Assembly: GCA_009760855.2 (NCBI GenBank) | Contig: WPIO01000007.1 | Location: 9,003,001-9,067,000 of the forward strand | Source of the DNA: Cristatella mucedo | Taxonomy: Eukaryota; Bryozoa; Phylactolaemata; Cristatellidae | Direction of reading: 5' to 3' | Length of the DNA: 64,000 bases | Shown here: positions 1 through 12,100 of the stretch, piece after piece | How the letters are laid out: every line of letters starts with the position of its first letter | How positions within the stretch are numbered: position 1 is the stretch's first letter | Notes under the pieces: generated by a model | What the model was told of the DNA's origin: nothing | Database searches by the model: none | What the model saw: the letters and a program-made list of their open reading frames with translations, nothing else | Made by a program: the position numbers and the translations under genes

Positions 1-480
1 TTCACAGTTTCGACAAGACTATGCAATTAAAGAAAGGATAATCAAACTGGAAGCAATAGACAAATTTCTTCCTCCAAACTCTAAGGCCTGCCATAACTTA
101 ACTGCTGTCCCTAGTGGACCTGGTAGAGCAACTGCAGCCTCAGTGTCTGCGGTTTTGGTGGGACAATACATAGGCTGCCGTTCTCTTGCACTTGTGGGGT
201 TTTGCCAGCCGATCTGCCATCAGATCAGAGGTCCTAGACCAAAGACCCGACAGCTATTTCTTTGCCACATTTACTTTCTCCAAATTCCCAATTATTTCAG
301 CATTTTGCCTTTTTGTACGGCTCTACCACCACAATTGTTTGCAAAAATCTCTTCATGCCTTTAGTGGCTCTCAAGACAAAAAACTTAGCTGCTTGTTTCA
401 TTTACTCAAAGATGGTTAGCAAAGATGAATGTCTTCTGCTGGTCCTAAACCGCCGAGTTTATATCCGCACAAAAATACTA
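1..480. other. no recognised feature
   Basis: AT-rich sequence with only short, overlapping open frames that show no family signal. It lies downstream of the last NOV-like exon seen and may be intron. Confidence 0.5.
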
Positions 481-643
481 CTTGATTTAACAGCCTCTTT
501 TGTATAGCAGCAGAAGTGCCTTAAAGGTGATCACCACTGCTTGCAGTGGCAACAAAGGATCGCCTAAGGCAGGATTCGAACCCGTGACTTCGGAGGCCTC
601 GGTCGTGAAGAGCAATTGCCCAACCTAGTGGGCCATCACGGCC
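481..643 (-). repeat. SINE family 1 (tRNA-derived), near complete
   Basis: On the minus strand it reads as a tRNA-like head with an A box (TGGCCCACTAGGTTGG, 635-620) and a B box (GGTTCGAATCC, 582-572). A body with the hairpin AAGGTGATCACCACTGCTTGCAGTGG and the tail TATACAAAAGAGGCTGTTAAATCA follow in all family copies. This is one of the best preserved of about eight copies. Confidence 0.85.
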
Positions 644-2982
644 ATAATACAGTTGCAGTGATGATGACAGGATGAATCGATCCTGACTCGAGCTCAGTTT
701 CATGCCAAATAGTGCTACTGGCTTTGACACTAATTCTCCTATGTTATATATTGTGTCTCCTCTTCTACTTTCGTCTGTTCTACCTAATATGTTCGTTTTT
801 GATCACCGAATGTGTAAGGAGAAAACTGCCTGAGAGGCATTTTGTACACCAAAGGAAAGCAGAGCAACCATATAATGCCCATAACCCAGTGGCAATAGGG
901 CTGCAATCAGCGCTTAAAGCATACCATAGCTGAAGCAGAGGTGGGATCATCATCCAATATTTAACATTTGGTCTCTTACCTCTTTCTTCCAGAATTAGGG
1001 ATTATTTATCATCAATGATACAAGATCTTTCTGGCTCTGTGGTTTTCAGAAAACTCTGGTATACTGTAACTCTCATTTAGCAGGGCGGCCGACATAAGCC
1101 TTCCGTTTAACAAACAGCTAGTCATTAATACAGTGCCAGTGTAGTCTTTAGATATGCAAATCCACCACACTTTCCCCTTTTGCTAATGGAGCCGTGGGAG
1201 GAGGTCTCGGTATGATAGCAGGTACCAGTTAAATCCTCACACAGACCAATAAGGTCCGCCATGCCGTGACTTCTTCATATCCAGCTGAACTGCCGCCACA
1301 GCAGCAGCATAGACTTCTTAGCACCTTCAGATCCTCTCAGGACAATAAGCTAGCTGTCCATTTTTTGTTGTAGGCTACTGGTGACAGATGATTTTGCTTG
1401 AGGTAGTCCCAGGCTATTAAGCCCACCTTCAAAATGCTTACTGTGACAACCCTCGGACAACTTGTAGTCAGGCTGGGTAGTACGACAGAGTGACCAGCTG
1501 CTTGACTACAACACCAAGCACTTTATTCATAAAAGCATGCCGGCCAAACCTAGTCTACAAACTCTAGATGCTGCCGGCGCAAAAGGGAACCCACCGAGTA
1601 CTCCTTAGGCAGCAGACCTTCTATCACGTGTTGCTTGTTTTGCATCACCATGTCATGGTCCGTTCCGAAACCGCTCGACAGCTGGGGCAGCAGTGTGGGT
1701 AGATGGATGCCCCCCACAGATGCTGCCCGTGCACGGATTTGCAGCTGGACTGCCGAGTCATCAGCCGATAGCTATCGTGCATCCCTCCACCACTCGACAG
1801 CAGGTTGCTGCTTGGGGAGACTGATGCCTCGAAGGGCAGCTGCTCAATGCTCAAGGTCGCGCGAGTGAGTCAGCCCTCTCTCACACTTTCACAACGACAT
1901 GTTTGCTTCTGTTGTCGGCTTGTAAAGCCTTCTTTTGCCGCTACTTACTTTCTCACCTGTCCAAATTATGCTGCACTTCTTGATTTTCTTTATTGGAGAG
2001 GGAGAGATGAGGCCGTCGACTATTAATTGCACATTTTAATCGGTTTACGCTTGCAGTGTGCGATACATCTTCCTGCACCGTAGTGCTGCTTACGCATCAG
2101 GGCTAAGTGGACTTATCGGTGAAGAGACATAAGGATCTCTGAAGACAGCACTCTAATCCAGAAGCCAGCCTATACTGCTTTATTTTATTCTGAAAGAAGT
2201 AACCAGACTTCAGTCTCTACAAACAGCAGTGAAGCAAATCGGCAAGCAACGGTACTAACTCTCTCTAAGGCTTCTTTCCTTCCTGCTTTCGCATTTGAGT
2301 TTCCACACGTCGTCTTTCAGCCACTCTCTTGAATCAGTTCTTAAAGATTCGTTCACTGTTATGCAAAAGTGCAGACACTAAGACCAACCAATGTGTATCA
2401 AGTACTTGGCTGAATAAATATGGCCCAGATTAAAAGGAGTAATTGCAGTAAATAAAATAAATAGTTCACTTAAAATTATGCACAGCTGCCTGACTCGAGT
2501 TCTGCCTAATTGCAAGTTCCTCGTGATAGACCCAAGAGCAGCATGAGCCTAGGCCAAGCTTTTTTCAGCATTGGTAAGTCCAACATAATCAAATACAATG
2601 CGGGCTGCTCATACGATGCAGCTACTCTAAACACATCTTCTCTTAACACTGCATGCAGGGCTAATTGCTAATGATTCCAACTAGGAACTCTTCAGTAAAT
2701 TATCTTAAAATCACAAATTCTTGAAGACAAGCAAGTGCCGTGTCTGCTAAATGCTAAAGAAATGTCGCCGTGGATGGAGGCATATTGCACTGCACATGGC
2801 GGGTAATGGTAAGGGCACACCGACTTTTGGAATGCAGCAACAGATTATTCTCTTCTAGACAAGGAGCTCCACACTTCAAAGCAGGAAAAAAATCTCTAGC
2901 AAATGCTCACAGAGTGTTAACTACTGCACACGGCGAGAAATAGAACATTACAAAAGAAGACCAGATCACTCAGCCGTCCAAC
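644..2982. other. intron or intergenic, no recognised feature
   Basis: Open frames here are short and overlap on both strands without domain signal. The 1500-1900 part is somewhat GC-rich. I see no exon with NOV-like motifs and no transposon ends. Confidence 0.45.
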
Positions 2983-3187
2983 CTGGATAACTCTTCGGTA
3001 AATCCACCGGGTTAAGATAATATGGTGTGAGATAGATGTCGTCTTCGGCCGGGCAAACCAGTTTGTCGTTGGTGGTTAGAAGGCGCAAACATTTCCTGGA
3101 AGCTGGTAGCCATTCCGCATCTCTATTGCTCACCCAGTTGTTGAAAAGAAATCGCACGTATGCCACCATGATCTTTTTTGGTTTTTT
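2983..3187 (-). CDS. NOV-like gene, leftmost exon seen
   Basis: The acceptor is GCTGTAG|AAAAAACC. The product starts [20 protein letters not shown], then [20 protein letters not shown] and [20 protein letters not shown], ending KSYP. The pattern of a Y+.F helix, then LLT..G/K+V.P.E....LTP.Y.. matches NOV relatives. The donor is ATCCAG|GTTGGA; the open frame stops soon after. I found no convincing further exon between 1 and 2983, so the 3' end of the gene should lie beyond the left edge or in an undetected small exon. Confidence 0.85.
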
Positions 3188-6100
3188 CTACAGCAATACA
3201 CAATTCCCATCGGCTACAGTGACTGAGAGGAAATTCACAAAAACATGTTAGTTTTACAAAAAGCCACTTAATGCTTGTTACCTCCCAAGCATCGGACTGT
3301 AGTGTAGGTATAATATGGTCGTTAATGATCCCAGAGATTGTAGGAGCATGGACACCAAGAATCTGAAGCACCTCTTTAACCTGTGCATTGGCTAATTCAC
3401 TCTGACAGCCGAGAAGGTCCTTGGAGATGATAGGTAGATCGGACTCCAGTATGTCTAATAGGCTTGAATCTGGTAAAAATTAAAGACCTACTAATTCAAA
3501 CATTACTGACCTGTCATAGCCTAGACATACACTATCAATTGACATTGTCAGAGCTCAGAGCCTTGGAATACTGTGACATCGTTTTATAATAATGTGAACA
3601 TAACTTGCGAGATGCTAAATATATGCATTTTCGTATTTATGCCGGTAGAAAGGTAAAGGTGAGAATTCTAGAAAAAATAAAACACTGCGGATCGGTAGCA
3701 GGCAAGCCCAAAGCTACCATGCATAAATGAATGCGACATGATTTTAAAGTCACTTGATCATCAACTGGCTATACTAAAAAAAAGCTTCAACAGCTCGGGC
3801 AGACTTAATCAGGGCAGCAATCTATCTACTAATACATAAGCTTTAGGTGTTCCACGGGTAGACACATTTTTTTAGGGATCGGATCTTGGACTTTCCTGAG
3901 GTTGGGGGCCGGCTTATCGTGGCTTAAAAGGAGCTGCAGCCCCACAGTACTAACAAAACAAGATCGACAATTCACAGCACACACAGCACCCATTGGTGAA
4001 TGAGGTCAGCTTCATGTCAATGCTGGCTCTCAGCAACTGGACGGCGCTTGCCGTTAAAACAATGGACCGGGCTCTTGATTCAATACAGAGACTCTCATGA
4101 AATATGCTCACTCGAGTAACCATGGGTGCATGGCCGGAAAGAAGAGTTTCGGTCGGTAGGCTGGTCGCAAGTCTCCAAGCTTGCCGTCAACAGCTTGCCA
4201 CTATCTTGATGGTCATTTGCAGCCATGTACTTCCAAGATGCTACGTTAAATAGTTGAAGAAATGCGGATGCTAGTGCAAAGCAGACATTTTCCTTAAGCT
4301 GCCACCGATTACCGCCAGTTGCCAAGACAGAGAGCAGTACTTCTTGCAAGTCTCAGCAGAGGGAGTTTTATGGTGCAGGGCACCGGGCATGTTGAAGTTA
4401 GAATAACCAGCTATGAGCTTCTTGCCACACTCGTCCCTCCTGACGAAACGAAGCAGAGAGTTCTGCTCTATATACATGTAAATAGCTGAGCCCAATCAGC
4501 AGGAGCCTAGAGAGTGGTTTGGGTCGTAGAACATACGAGGTGATCCCCGATGATTGCTCTATCCACAGCCTGCATGCCTCTAATATGGGTACATTGCCTG
4601 ACATGGCTATTGGCTTTGAATGGTTTGCTACACTACAGAGATGCATTCTAACGACTGCATTCTGCCTCTCACGCAACCGATCAGCAAAAACAATCAGGTA
4701 TCCCTAGTGATTAATGCCCTATAGCAGAGCTCCTTATACCTACAATTTAGACGATGCCATGCCACGAAAGGCAAACAGCAGTAGGGATGAAACATATTAG
4801 GTATGATGAGCAATTGAATTGAATAATAGCGGCAGTCAATTACAGGTGGGTCGATCTTTACCAGACCACTTGCAATGCAACTAACACGTCTCAAATCAGC
4901 ACTGTGAATTGAGTCCATTCAAATAAAACAGCTTAAAGGCCCTTAAACAGATTCCAGCACCTGAAGCACTGCTGGATATGAGCAAAAAACATGCCAATAG
5001 CATGCTCAACACAGGTCAATAGGTTGCTATCTAAAAATGCCAGAGTTATGCAAGCGCTAGCTGCCGAATCACCTTTCCTGTCATTAGCACCAAGTGGTAA
5101 GAAAACTGCCTGATTGTCACTAAGGCTAACGGTGCTCCCGTTGGAAAGTGAAAACAGTTTCATAGCTGCAATTGTTCCAATGGCTGATGATTGGTAGCCA
5201 TCACCTAGGAAGTGGTACATAGCTGACAACCAGACAGCAGAGTATTTTATGGGGAAGCCTGCAATAAAAAGCACAATTATATGCTGCCAGCTCTGCACAT
5301 GTCGGCGATGCAAAATAGCAGTTAAAAAATAAAATTTCTTAACAATCAAGGTCAATATCCTCCAAGAATAATTATTACAAAATCAGGTGCAAGCCTATAA
5401 CCATAACAACAGACTCAGCACACCGCGACTCGATCATAGCATCCAACACAGTGTGTACCAGAGCATAACGTACGTCAGCATCTTCTATTTTGCCACGTGA
5501 CTGTCACGAAAGCTCAATACTAGAGAAAAGTATTGATAAAGTGTATACCACAATACTTGGGATCGACTGAATTATGCTCCGTCAACCATCACTGGAGTGT
5601 TTCCCACCATATAGAACACCGGCACCAATTATGTAACAACACATTTAGATAGAAAGATGGGCTGTGCTACAGAATAACAGTAGAGCTTGCCAAGCTGTAT
5701 GTTTTTACGTGGGAGTCCGGACTACTTAAAAAAACCTAACTGTATGCTACTCGTCAAGAGGGAGCCTTTGATTTATAAGACAGGTGCTCCATCAGGGATT
5801 CCACTAGCTATTTACAAAAGCATACACCATTCTTTTCATGTTTACAATCAGGACGATTTCGTTACATTTACTCACCTAGTCACCCATACAGTCACCCACA
5901 TATTCCTACACTATACCGGCCAGGGTAAAAAGCCCATAATGCCTCCATGCTTTTCCATGAAGCAGCTAAGTCGGTTGGAATTTTAAGGCAGCATCGATGC
6001 TTGCCTCTGGTGACGTGTCGATGCAAAACTAATCACACACATTCATTCTTTTGTAGAAGGAAAACATGCTTTCTCTTATACTTATCTGATGGTTACATGG

Positions 6101-9100
6101 CCTGGCGTTTTCGTAGAGGTGTAACTCACGTGCTGTCTTTTTGAAAATGGAAGCAGGTAGCCTTTTTGCAGGACCGCTGACATTTCCTATATGTCGATGA
6201 CAAGAGTTTAACCATTTGTTTTTAAATATAGCATTTTGGCTGTATCTGAATAGTAATAACAGCTATTTCACAGCTGCCCTGCTGAGCAGGAAATACTGCT
6301 AGCGATTGATATTCACCAGAAGTGTTTATCGTGCCGGAAAGATGTTTCAGATCGTTTAAAAGCACATATCACATACCAACTAGATGGCATACAGTTTCAC
6401 ATAATCCAATATGCCAGTAGATGTCTGGAACTTGTCAGCCGTCAAACACAAATCCCATTTTTACTCTAACTTTTGAGATTGGAAGACAACGGCTGCTTAC
6501 AGACAGGTGAGCATGTGTACAGATGTGAGTTCACTCACATACTTGCGAAATACTCATTCTGACAAATTGTTATCGATGTCTTTTTCTCTAGTTCTTGTGG
6601 CTCTCAAATGGTTTCTTGTGTATCAGCATGTTTTAAATCCTAAAGTAATACCAACTAAGCCTTAATAGAACTTTTTATGCAAGACTGATCTTTGAGATGC
6701 TGTTCAAATGGCAAAGAACTAATTAGGCTTTAGTGATGTGATTAATCGAAGCTTGAAGAACACTGCCACATTTTGCCAATCGCACACACACAACATCACC
6801 AATGATGTGCATAAAAATGAAGCTAAAATCTAAGGTTGTGGTAAAACATGGAACAGATCGCTTCTGGGTGAAAATGAGATTCTGCAATGGTTACGTGCAT
6901 ATGGACTGCCCCACCATGACTAAGAATGTAAGTTCAGCTGGTTTGGCTGCACGTGCATCTGCTGCCATACCCTAGAAAATCTACTCCCACATCAGTGACC
7001 GTATCAGCTCAGTATAACATGCAACTGCCAAGCATGTGTATCAAACCAAAACCTACGGGTCCCCAAAGTCGGCATCTAGTCCAAGGTGGTCAACAGAAAT
7101 TTATATACGATCTATTAAGAGATAAATGTGCAGCCAAGGCTTCTGTAACAAAACCATTGCGACTTGCATCGCTTTGTATCACGGAAAACCAGTGCAGGTC
7201 GGCAATACAAATCAATCTTTTCAGATTTCTCAAAAATATTTGACAACCATGCCGAGTCACAGCTCCATGTAAAATTAAAGTAAACGTCAGCTGATCGAAC
7301 GGCCTAATAAATATGGTAGCAGAAGAGCCTCAGCAACAACCACTCTCACTAGCTGTGGGCAATAATGAATTGTCTGCAACAGTACTTAAACCATGACCCC
7401 GGTCGTAAAGTACAACCACCTTCACCGTAAATCCCACATTTTCTTCATAGCATTGGCTTCGCCCATGAAAATCGTCCTATATATGCTAAAGCATGTTGTG
7501 AAGGTTCATATTATCACTAATCAGTACATAAGGTTCCTTTCTAGCCTAAGTGTAGGGCCTAGCTAGAATTTCCTCCTGGGACACTACAAAATATCAGTAT
7601 CAATAACATGCACAATTTCAGATGCATAAACAGGTAATGAATAATTCCTACGAATAAAGTATACGATAGTAGTAGTGTAGCGCCCTGCTGGCCTTGGCTG
7701 AATTTTAGCGCGAACAAGAGCTGTTCGGCGGCGGGCTAGTGCCCCTTTGTCCTGGAGCAGTGAGCCAGAGAGGAGTGCGGTTAGAGAGGAAGCGCTTAGG
7801 AGCAGGCCAGGAAGCTCTGAGACGAGCGGCGGCGATTCGGCCTTTAGAATTGGTCCGATACTCGCGGAGGCTGCTGATAGATGTTGGCTGGCCTGTCAAC
7901 CCCCGCCTTCCCTCTTTCCAAGAAAGAATCGTCTGGAACCCATTCGCCATTCAAGCTGGACAGAGGGGACATTCCAGTGGCCTAGTGCCGGTATTAATTC
8001 CTCACCGTAATGGGCCATGGTGGCGGGCCCAATACCACTAAGCTCTTGCCCCATTGTCTCAGCTTAGTATTTAAGAGTCGAGCGACGCTCGATCTTGGTC
8101 TTTTGTCTTTTGTTCAGCTACTCTCATCGGCCTCGCTTCGACGCCGTCGGACTCATTTCTCTGAAAGCGAGGGAGGAGGGCGGGCTGTCCGCCGACGATG
8201 GACGGAACAGGACGAGACAGCTCTAAGAGGATTCGGTGGAACTCCACCGAACACGGTCGTATCGCGCCCGAGCTGGCAATTTTGTGTTCTTTCGTGTTTT
8301 GTGTGTTCGCGCTAGCACGTGGTCTCGGCATAGGGATTTGCCGGTGCGAGCTAGGCGTAGTTGGCGTCTGTGGAGCCCTAGTTCTCCGGGTAGGGTTTGG
8401 GCTCCGGTTCGCGCTTCAGTGTGGAGAAGTATTTCCTCAACAGGAGTGCTTGAGTTGGCGTGTGTGGAGTATTCCTGCCGCACTGGTGGAAACCGAGTTC
8501 TAGTTACCGGTCAGGGTTTAGACTCTGGTTCGGGCTCCGTCTATTTGGGTCGTTTCCCATTATACTCGTAAGCAGCCCCAGTGTGGAGAAGTATTCCCTC
8601 CGCAAGAGTGCTTGAGGTGGCGTGTGTGGAGTATTCCGGTCGCACTGGTGGAAACCGAGTTCTAGTTCACCGGTCAGGGTTTAGACTCCGGTATGCGCTT
8701 CAGTGCGGAGGAGTATTCCCAACGCAAGAGTGTTTACGTCGGCGTGTTTGGGGTATTCCCTCGGCACAGGTGGGAACGGATTCCTAGTTCACCGGTTAGG
8801 GTTTAGGGTCCGGGTCGCGCTTAGTGTGGAAGAGTATTCCCTCCGCAAGAGTGTTGGTGCAGTTGAGAACGTGCGAGGAGTGTGGAGATATAGCTGAACT
8901 AGACGCATAGCGACTTTGTGCGCTTGCGAATAAAGTTCAGTAAAATCCCCAATTTGTGTGTCTCGTTTCCGATTCACGCGGCGGACTCACGACCCCCTTT
9001 AGTAACAGTAAGCAGGTCAGCGCCAGAAACGCTCGTTTCGTGACGGCCAGCTTATTGCGCGAACTGAACGGCATTAGGCGATAGGCTACGCCGCTAGGTA

Positions 9101-12100
9101 AGCGACAGGTCAAGCCTACCCGCCGAGCCTTCGGCGTTACATTTTGGCGCCCGAACGGGGACTTGTCAAATTGCGGGTAGGATCCTAGGACGAGAAATTC
9201 CGCAGGAGGCGGCTTGCTTGAGTAGGTCTCCTGAATTAGACTTGCAGGCGTGTAAATTGGATCGAGCAAAAGAGTCGTTTTAACGTGAGAGGTAGGGACA
9301 TTTTCTGAGCAAGTAAATCGAAACGCCCGAAATGAGCCATTCTCATCAGGCTGTAGCGGGTGGGAGTAGCGCGGCAGCAGGCGCTAGGGAAGCACCTGAC
9401 ACAGCTATGTAGATGGACGCGTGCAGCAGATGGTAAAAATCGCTCTGCTGAAAGCTAGCGCGGACGCGCACGCTCGGCAGCAGCCGCTGCACCAAGCTGC
9501 GCCGCAACTTTTGTTTCCTCCACCTTTCGTCGCGGAGCTGATTAGCGTGAATACTGCCAATATCGTGCTGTATTTCTCCGGTGAGAAACCGGAATCTCGA
9601 TTAGATGTCTGCAGGAGTAAAAATCACAGGAGCTGTCGGTGGTCACGAAGAGCTGGCGTCGACGGAAGAAGCTACGAGACGCCATCTCCCCAAAGGCCGT
9701 TTTGCGGAAGGAGACTGAGGTTAAACATCTTTTGCGTGGCACTTTCCGTTTAAGAGCGGGCACTAACATGCATGTTCTTGTAGGCGAACGCCAACCGCCG
9801 GATGGACCAACTGAGATTGCATGCTATTCGTTCTGTGGCCCGGCCAGAGGAGCTGGCCGACGCCAGACATTCGACGACGTTGGAAAGGAGAGAAGTGGAG
9901 CACCGCGATCGCTCCTACCCGAGTGAACAGCTCAAGACGTACCACAACCTAGCGCAGCTTCAGCACTAGGTAGTGCCTCGACGAGGGCGTTCCGCTTTTT
10001 TTTCTCCGGAAAATTGAAAGCTGAAAGCTAAGGAAGGGGCCGGAGTTTTTTTTTGGTGCGCCGCCCAATGACTCACTGGCACGTCGCGATGTTAGGTTAT
10101 GCATAATTACGAGTGATTGTTGCGTTGATTGTGTGCAAGTGTGAGCTTGGCAGCTTGGGTAGTATAGAGGGCAGATCCGAGGTCGGATCTTCCCGTGGTC
10201 GATAGGTTTGTGGCGCCCTGCTGGCCTTGGCTGAATTTTAGCGCGAACAAGAGCTGTTCGGCGGGCTAGTGCCCCTTTGTCCTGGAGCAGTGAGCCAGAG
10301 AGGAGCGTCAGTGCGGTTAGAGAGGAAGCGCTTAGGAGCAAGCCAGGAAGCTCTGAGACGAGCGGCGGCGATTCGGCCTTTAGAATTGGTCCGATACTCG
10401 CGGAAGCTGCTGATAGATGTTGGCTGGCCTTCCTTCTTCCTTTCAGAGAAACGAGTGCCCGACGGCGTCGAGGCGCAGAGCCGGACCAAAGACAAAAGAC
10501 ACGAGGCAAGAGACAGAACGAGCGTCGCTCGACTCTTAAATACTTGGCTGAGACAATGGGGCAAGAGCTTAGTGGTATTGGGCCCGCCACCATGGCCCAT
10601 TACGGTGAGGAATTAATACCGGCACTAGGCCACTGGAATGTCCCCTCTGTCCAGCTTGAATGGCGAATGGGTTCCAGACGATTCTTTCTTGGAAAGAGGG
10701 AAGGCGGGGGTTGACAGGCCAGCCAACATCTATCAGCAGCCTCCGCGAGTATCGGACCAATTCTAAAGGCCGAATCGCCGCCGCTCGTCTCAGTGCTTCC
10801 TGGCCTGCTCCTAAGCGCTTCCTCTCTAACCGCACTCCTCTCTGGCTCACTGCTCCAGGACAAAGGGGCACTAGCCCGCCGCCGAACAGCTCTTGTTCGC
10901 GCTAAAATTCAGCCAAGGCCAGCAGGGCACTACAGTAGTAATAATAATAGTAACAATTATATATTGCTGGATTAGCACACAAACAGAATTTAATCTCTAT
11001 ACACCTGCTTTACAACTTGCTGCAAGAGAATCAATACCTAAGAGGTGAGTGACATGCATGGTATCAAACATGCAAAAGCAAACAAGCATAATGTTGGGCC
11101 AGCATGATTATGCAAACATATAGACACTCGTGATCAACTGTTAGTAAGACCTCTGGCCAGTACCATATACTGAATCGTGCACACGTAGGCACGCAAAGCA
11201 TGCTCGAACAAAGAAAGATAAGTTCACTAGGGTACTGGAAGCTTAACAGAACTTATGTGTCTTTAGCTGAGACTTAAAAAAAAGATTCTGGCAGTGACCA
11301 TAGAATTGAGAGATGACTAGATGCTGAGTAGCGGCCGGTGCAAGAGCATAATGGAGCAGCAAGGCAGTCGGATAGGTAGGCAGGTGTAAGCAAGCGAAAT
11401 GACGTATAAGCCAGAATGAGGATCATGAACACGATTCGGTGCTTTATAGGGAGCCTTAATGATGTGTAATCATGAGTGGGCTTGATTAGCTCAGTAAAAT
11501 TAGTTGAACTCATGCTGCTGCCCGAAACAGGTTGATGCCTTCTGTGAGCAACAGATAAATTAAAGCTTCATATTAAATTCAGTCAAATCAGGGAATGCCG
11601 TGATGCCTGTGTGTAACAAGCATGAGACGCAGCTCTATTGGATGAGCAATAATTACACGTGTAATTATCAAAAGGCTACAATTTTTGGGAAGGTCTGGCA
11701 ATTTAGCGTTGCAGCCTGGTTGTGGTATCGGCTGAATTTATCTGAGAAATCTTGGAACCAGCTAGACTCTGAGTGGCTGTTATCGCAAGGTCAATTATTA
11801 AGACAGATTGGCATAAGGAGATGCTTAAAAAGTATTGAGAATGGAATTTTGAGATGTTTGGCTAAGACTCGAGTAAGTACATCCATGCATACTGTCATTG
11901 CCAATAGAATTTGTGAAGTCTAGGTATCATATGTGGTTGCTAAAAAAATAAGCTCACTGTAGGAAGAGATGAATTATTTTTTAGCCAAGAGGCCAATAAA
12001 ATCAGCTGCTTGCATTTAAAATGGTCATCACTTACACACATTGTCATGCTGATATTCTTGATACACAGCTTTCAGCAGTTCGACAGCAGTGAAGCAGTCG

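Larger units (their letters stand above)
7676..10934 (+). mobile_element. Non-autonomous LTR retrotransposon with fold-back 3' end
   Basis: This 3.26 kb GC-rich insertion sits in the NOV intron between exons 12036 and 5258. The order is: 5' LTR 7676-9141, primer binding site 9145-9162, a decayed gag region about 9330-9930, an internal tail to 10208, then a 3' structure 10209-10934 built from a forward U3 start and an inverted, longer U3 copy. No pol, protease or integrase is present. Both ends read TGTAGCGCC-type or its complement, and the flanks carry GTAG on each side (7672-7675 and 10935-10938), consistent with a 4-bp target duplication. GTAG is also part of a local GTA-rich run, so the duplication is suggestive only. 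The PBS and LTR termini point to a Ty3/gypsy-like or related family; without pol the class is an inference. Confidence 0.85.

Noticed and set aside
572-635. True tRNA gene on the minus strand
   Set aside because: A and B boxes are present, but no stable acceptor stem closes and the unit recurs with the same downstream tail, as in a SINE.
2966-2983. End of the NOV-like protein at the stop after 2983
   Set aside because: A GT donor (CCAG|GTTGGA) precedes it, and family members continue well past this motif, so the stop is probably intronic.
7705-10905. Many overlapping 80-200 codon frames around 8 and 10.5 kb
   Set aside because: They are both-strand readings of the LTR and its inverted copies, not genes.
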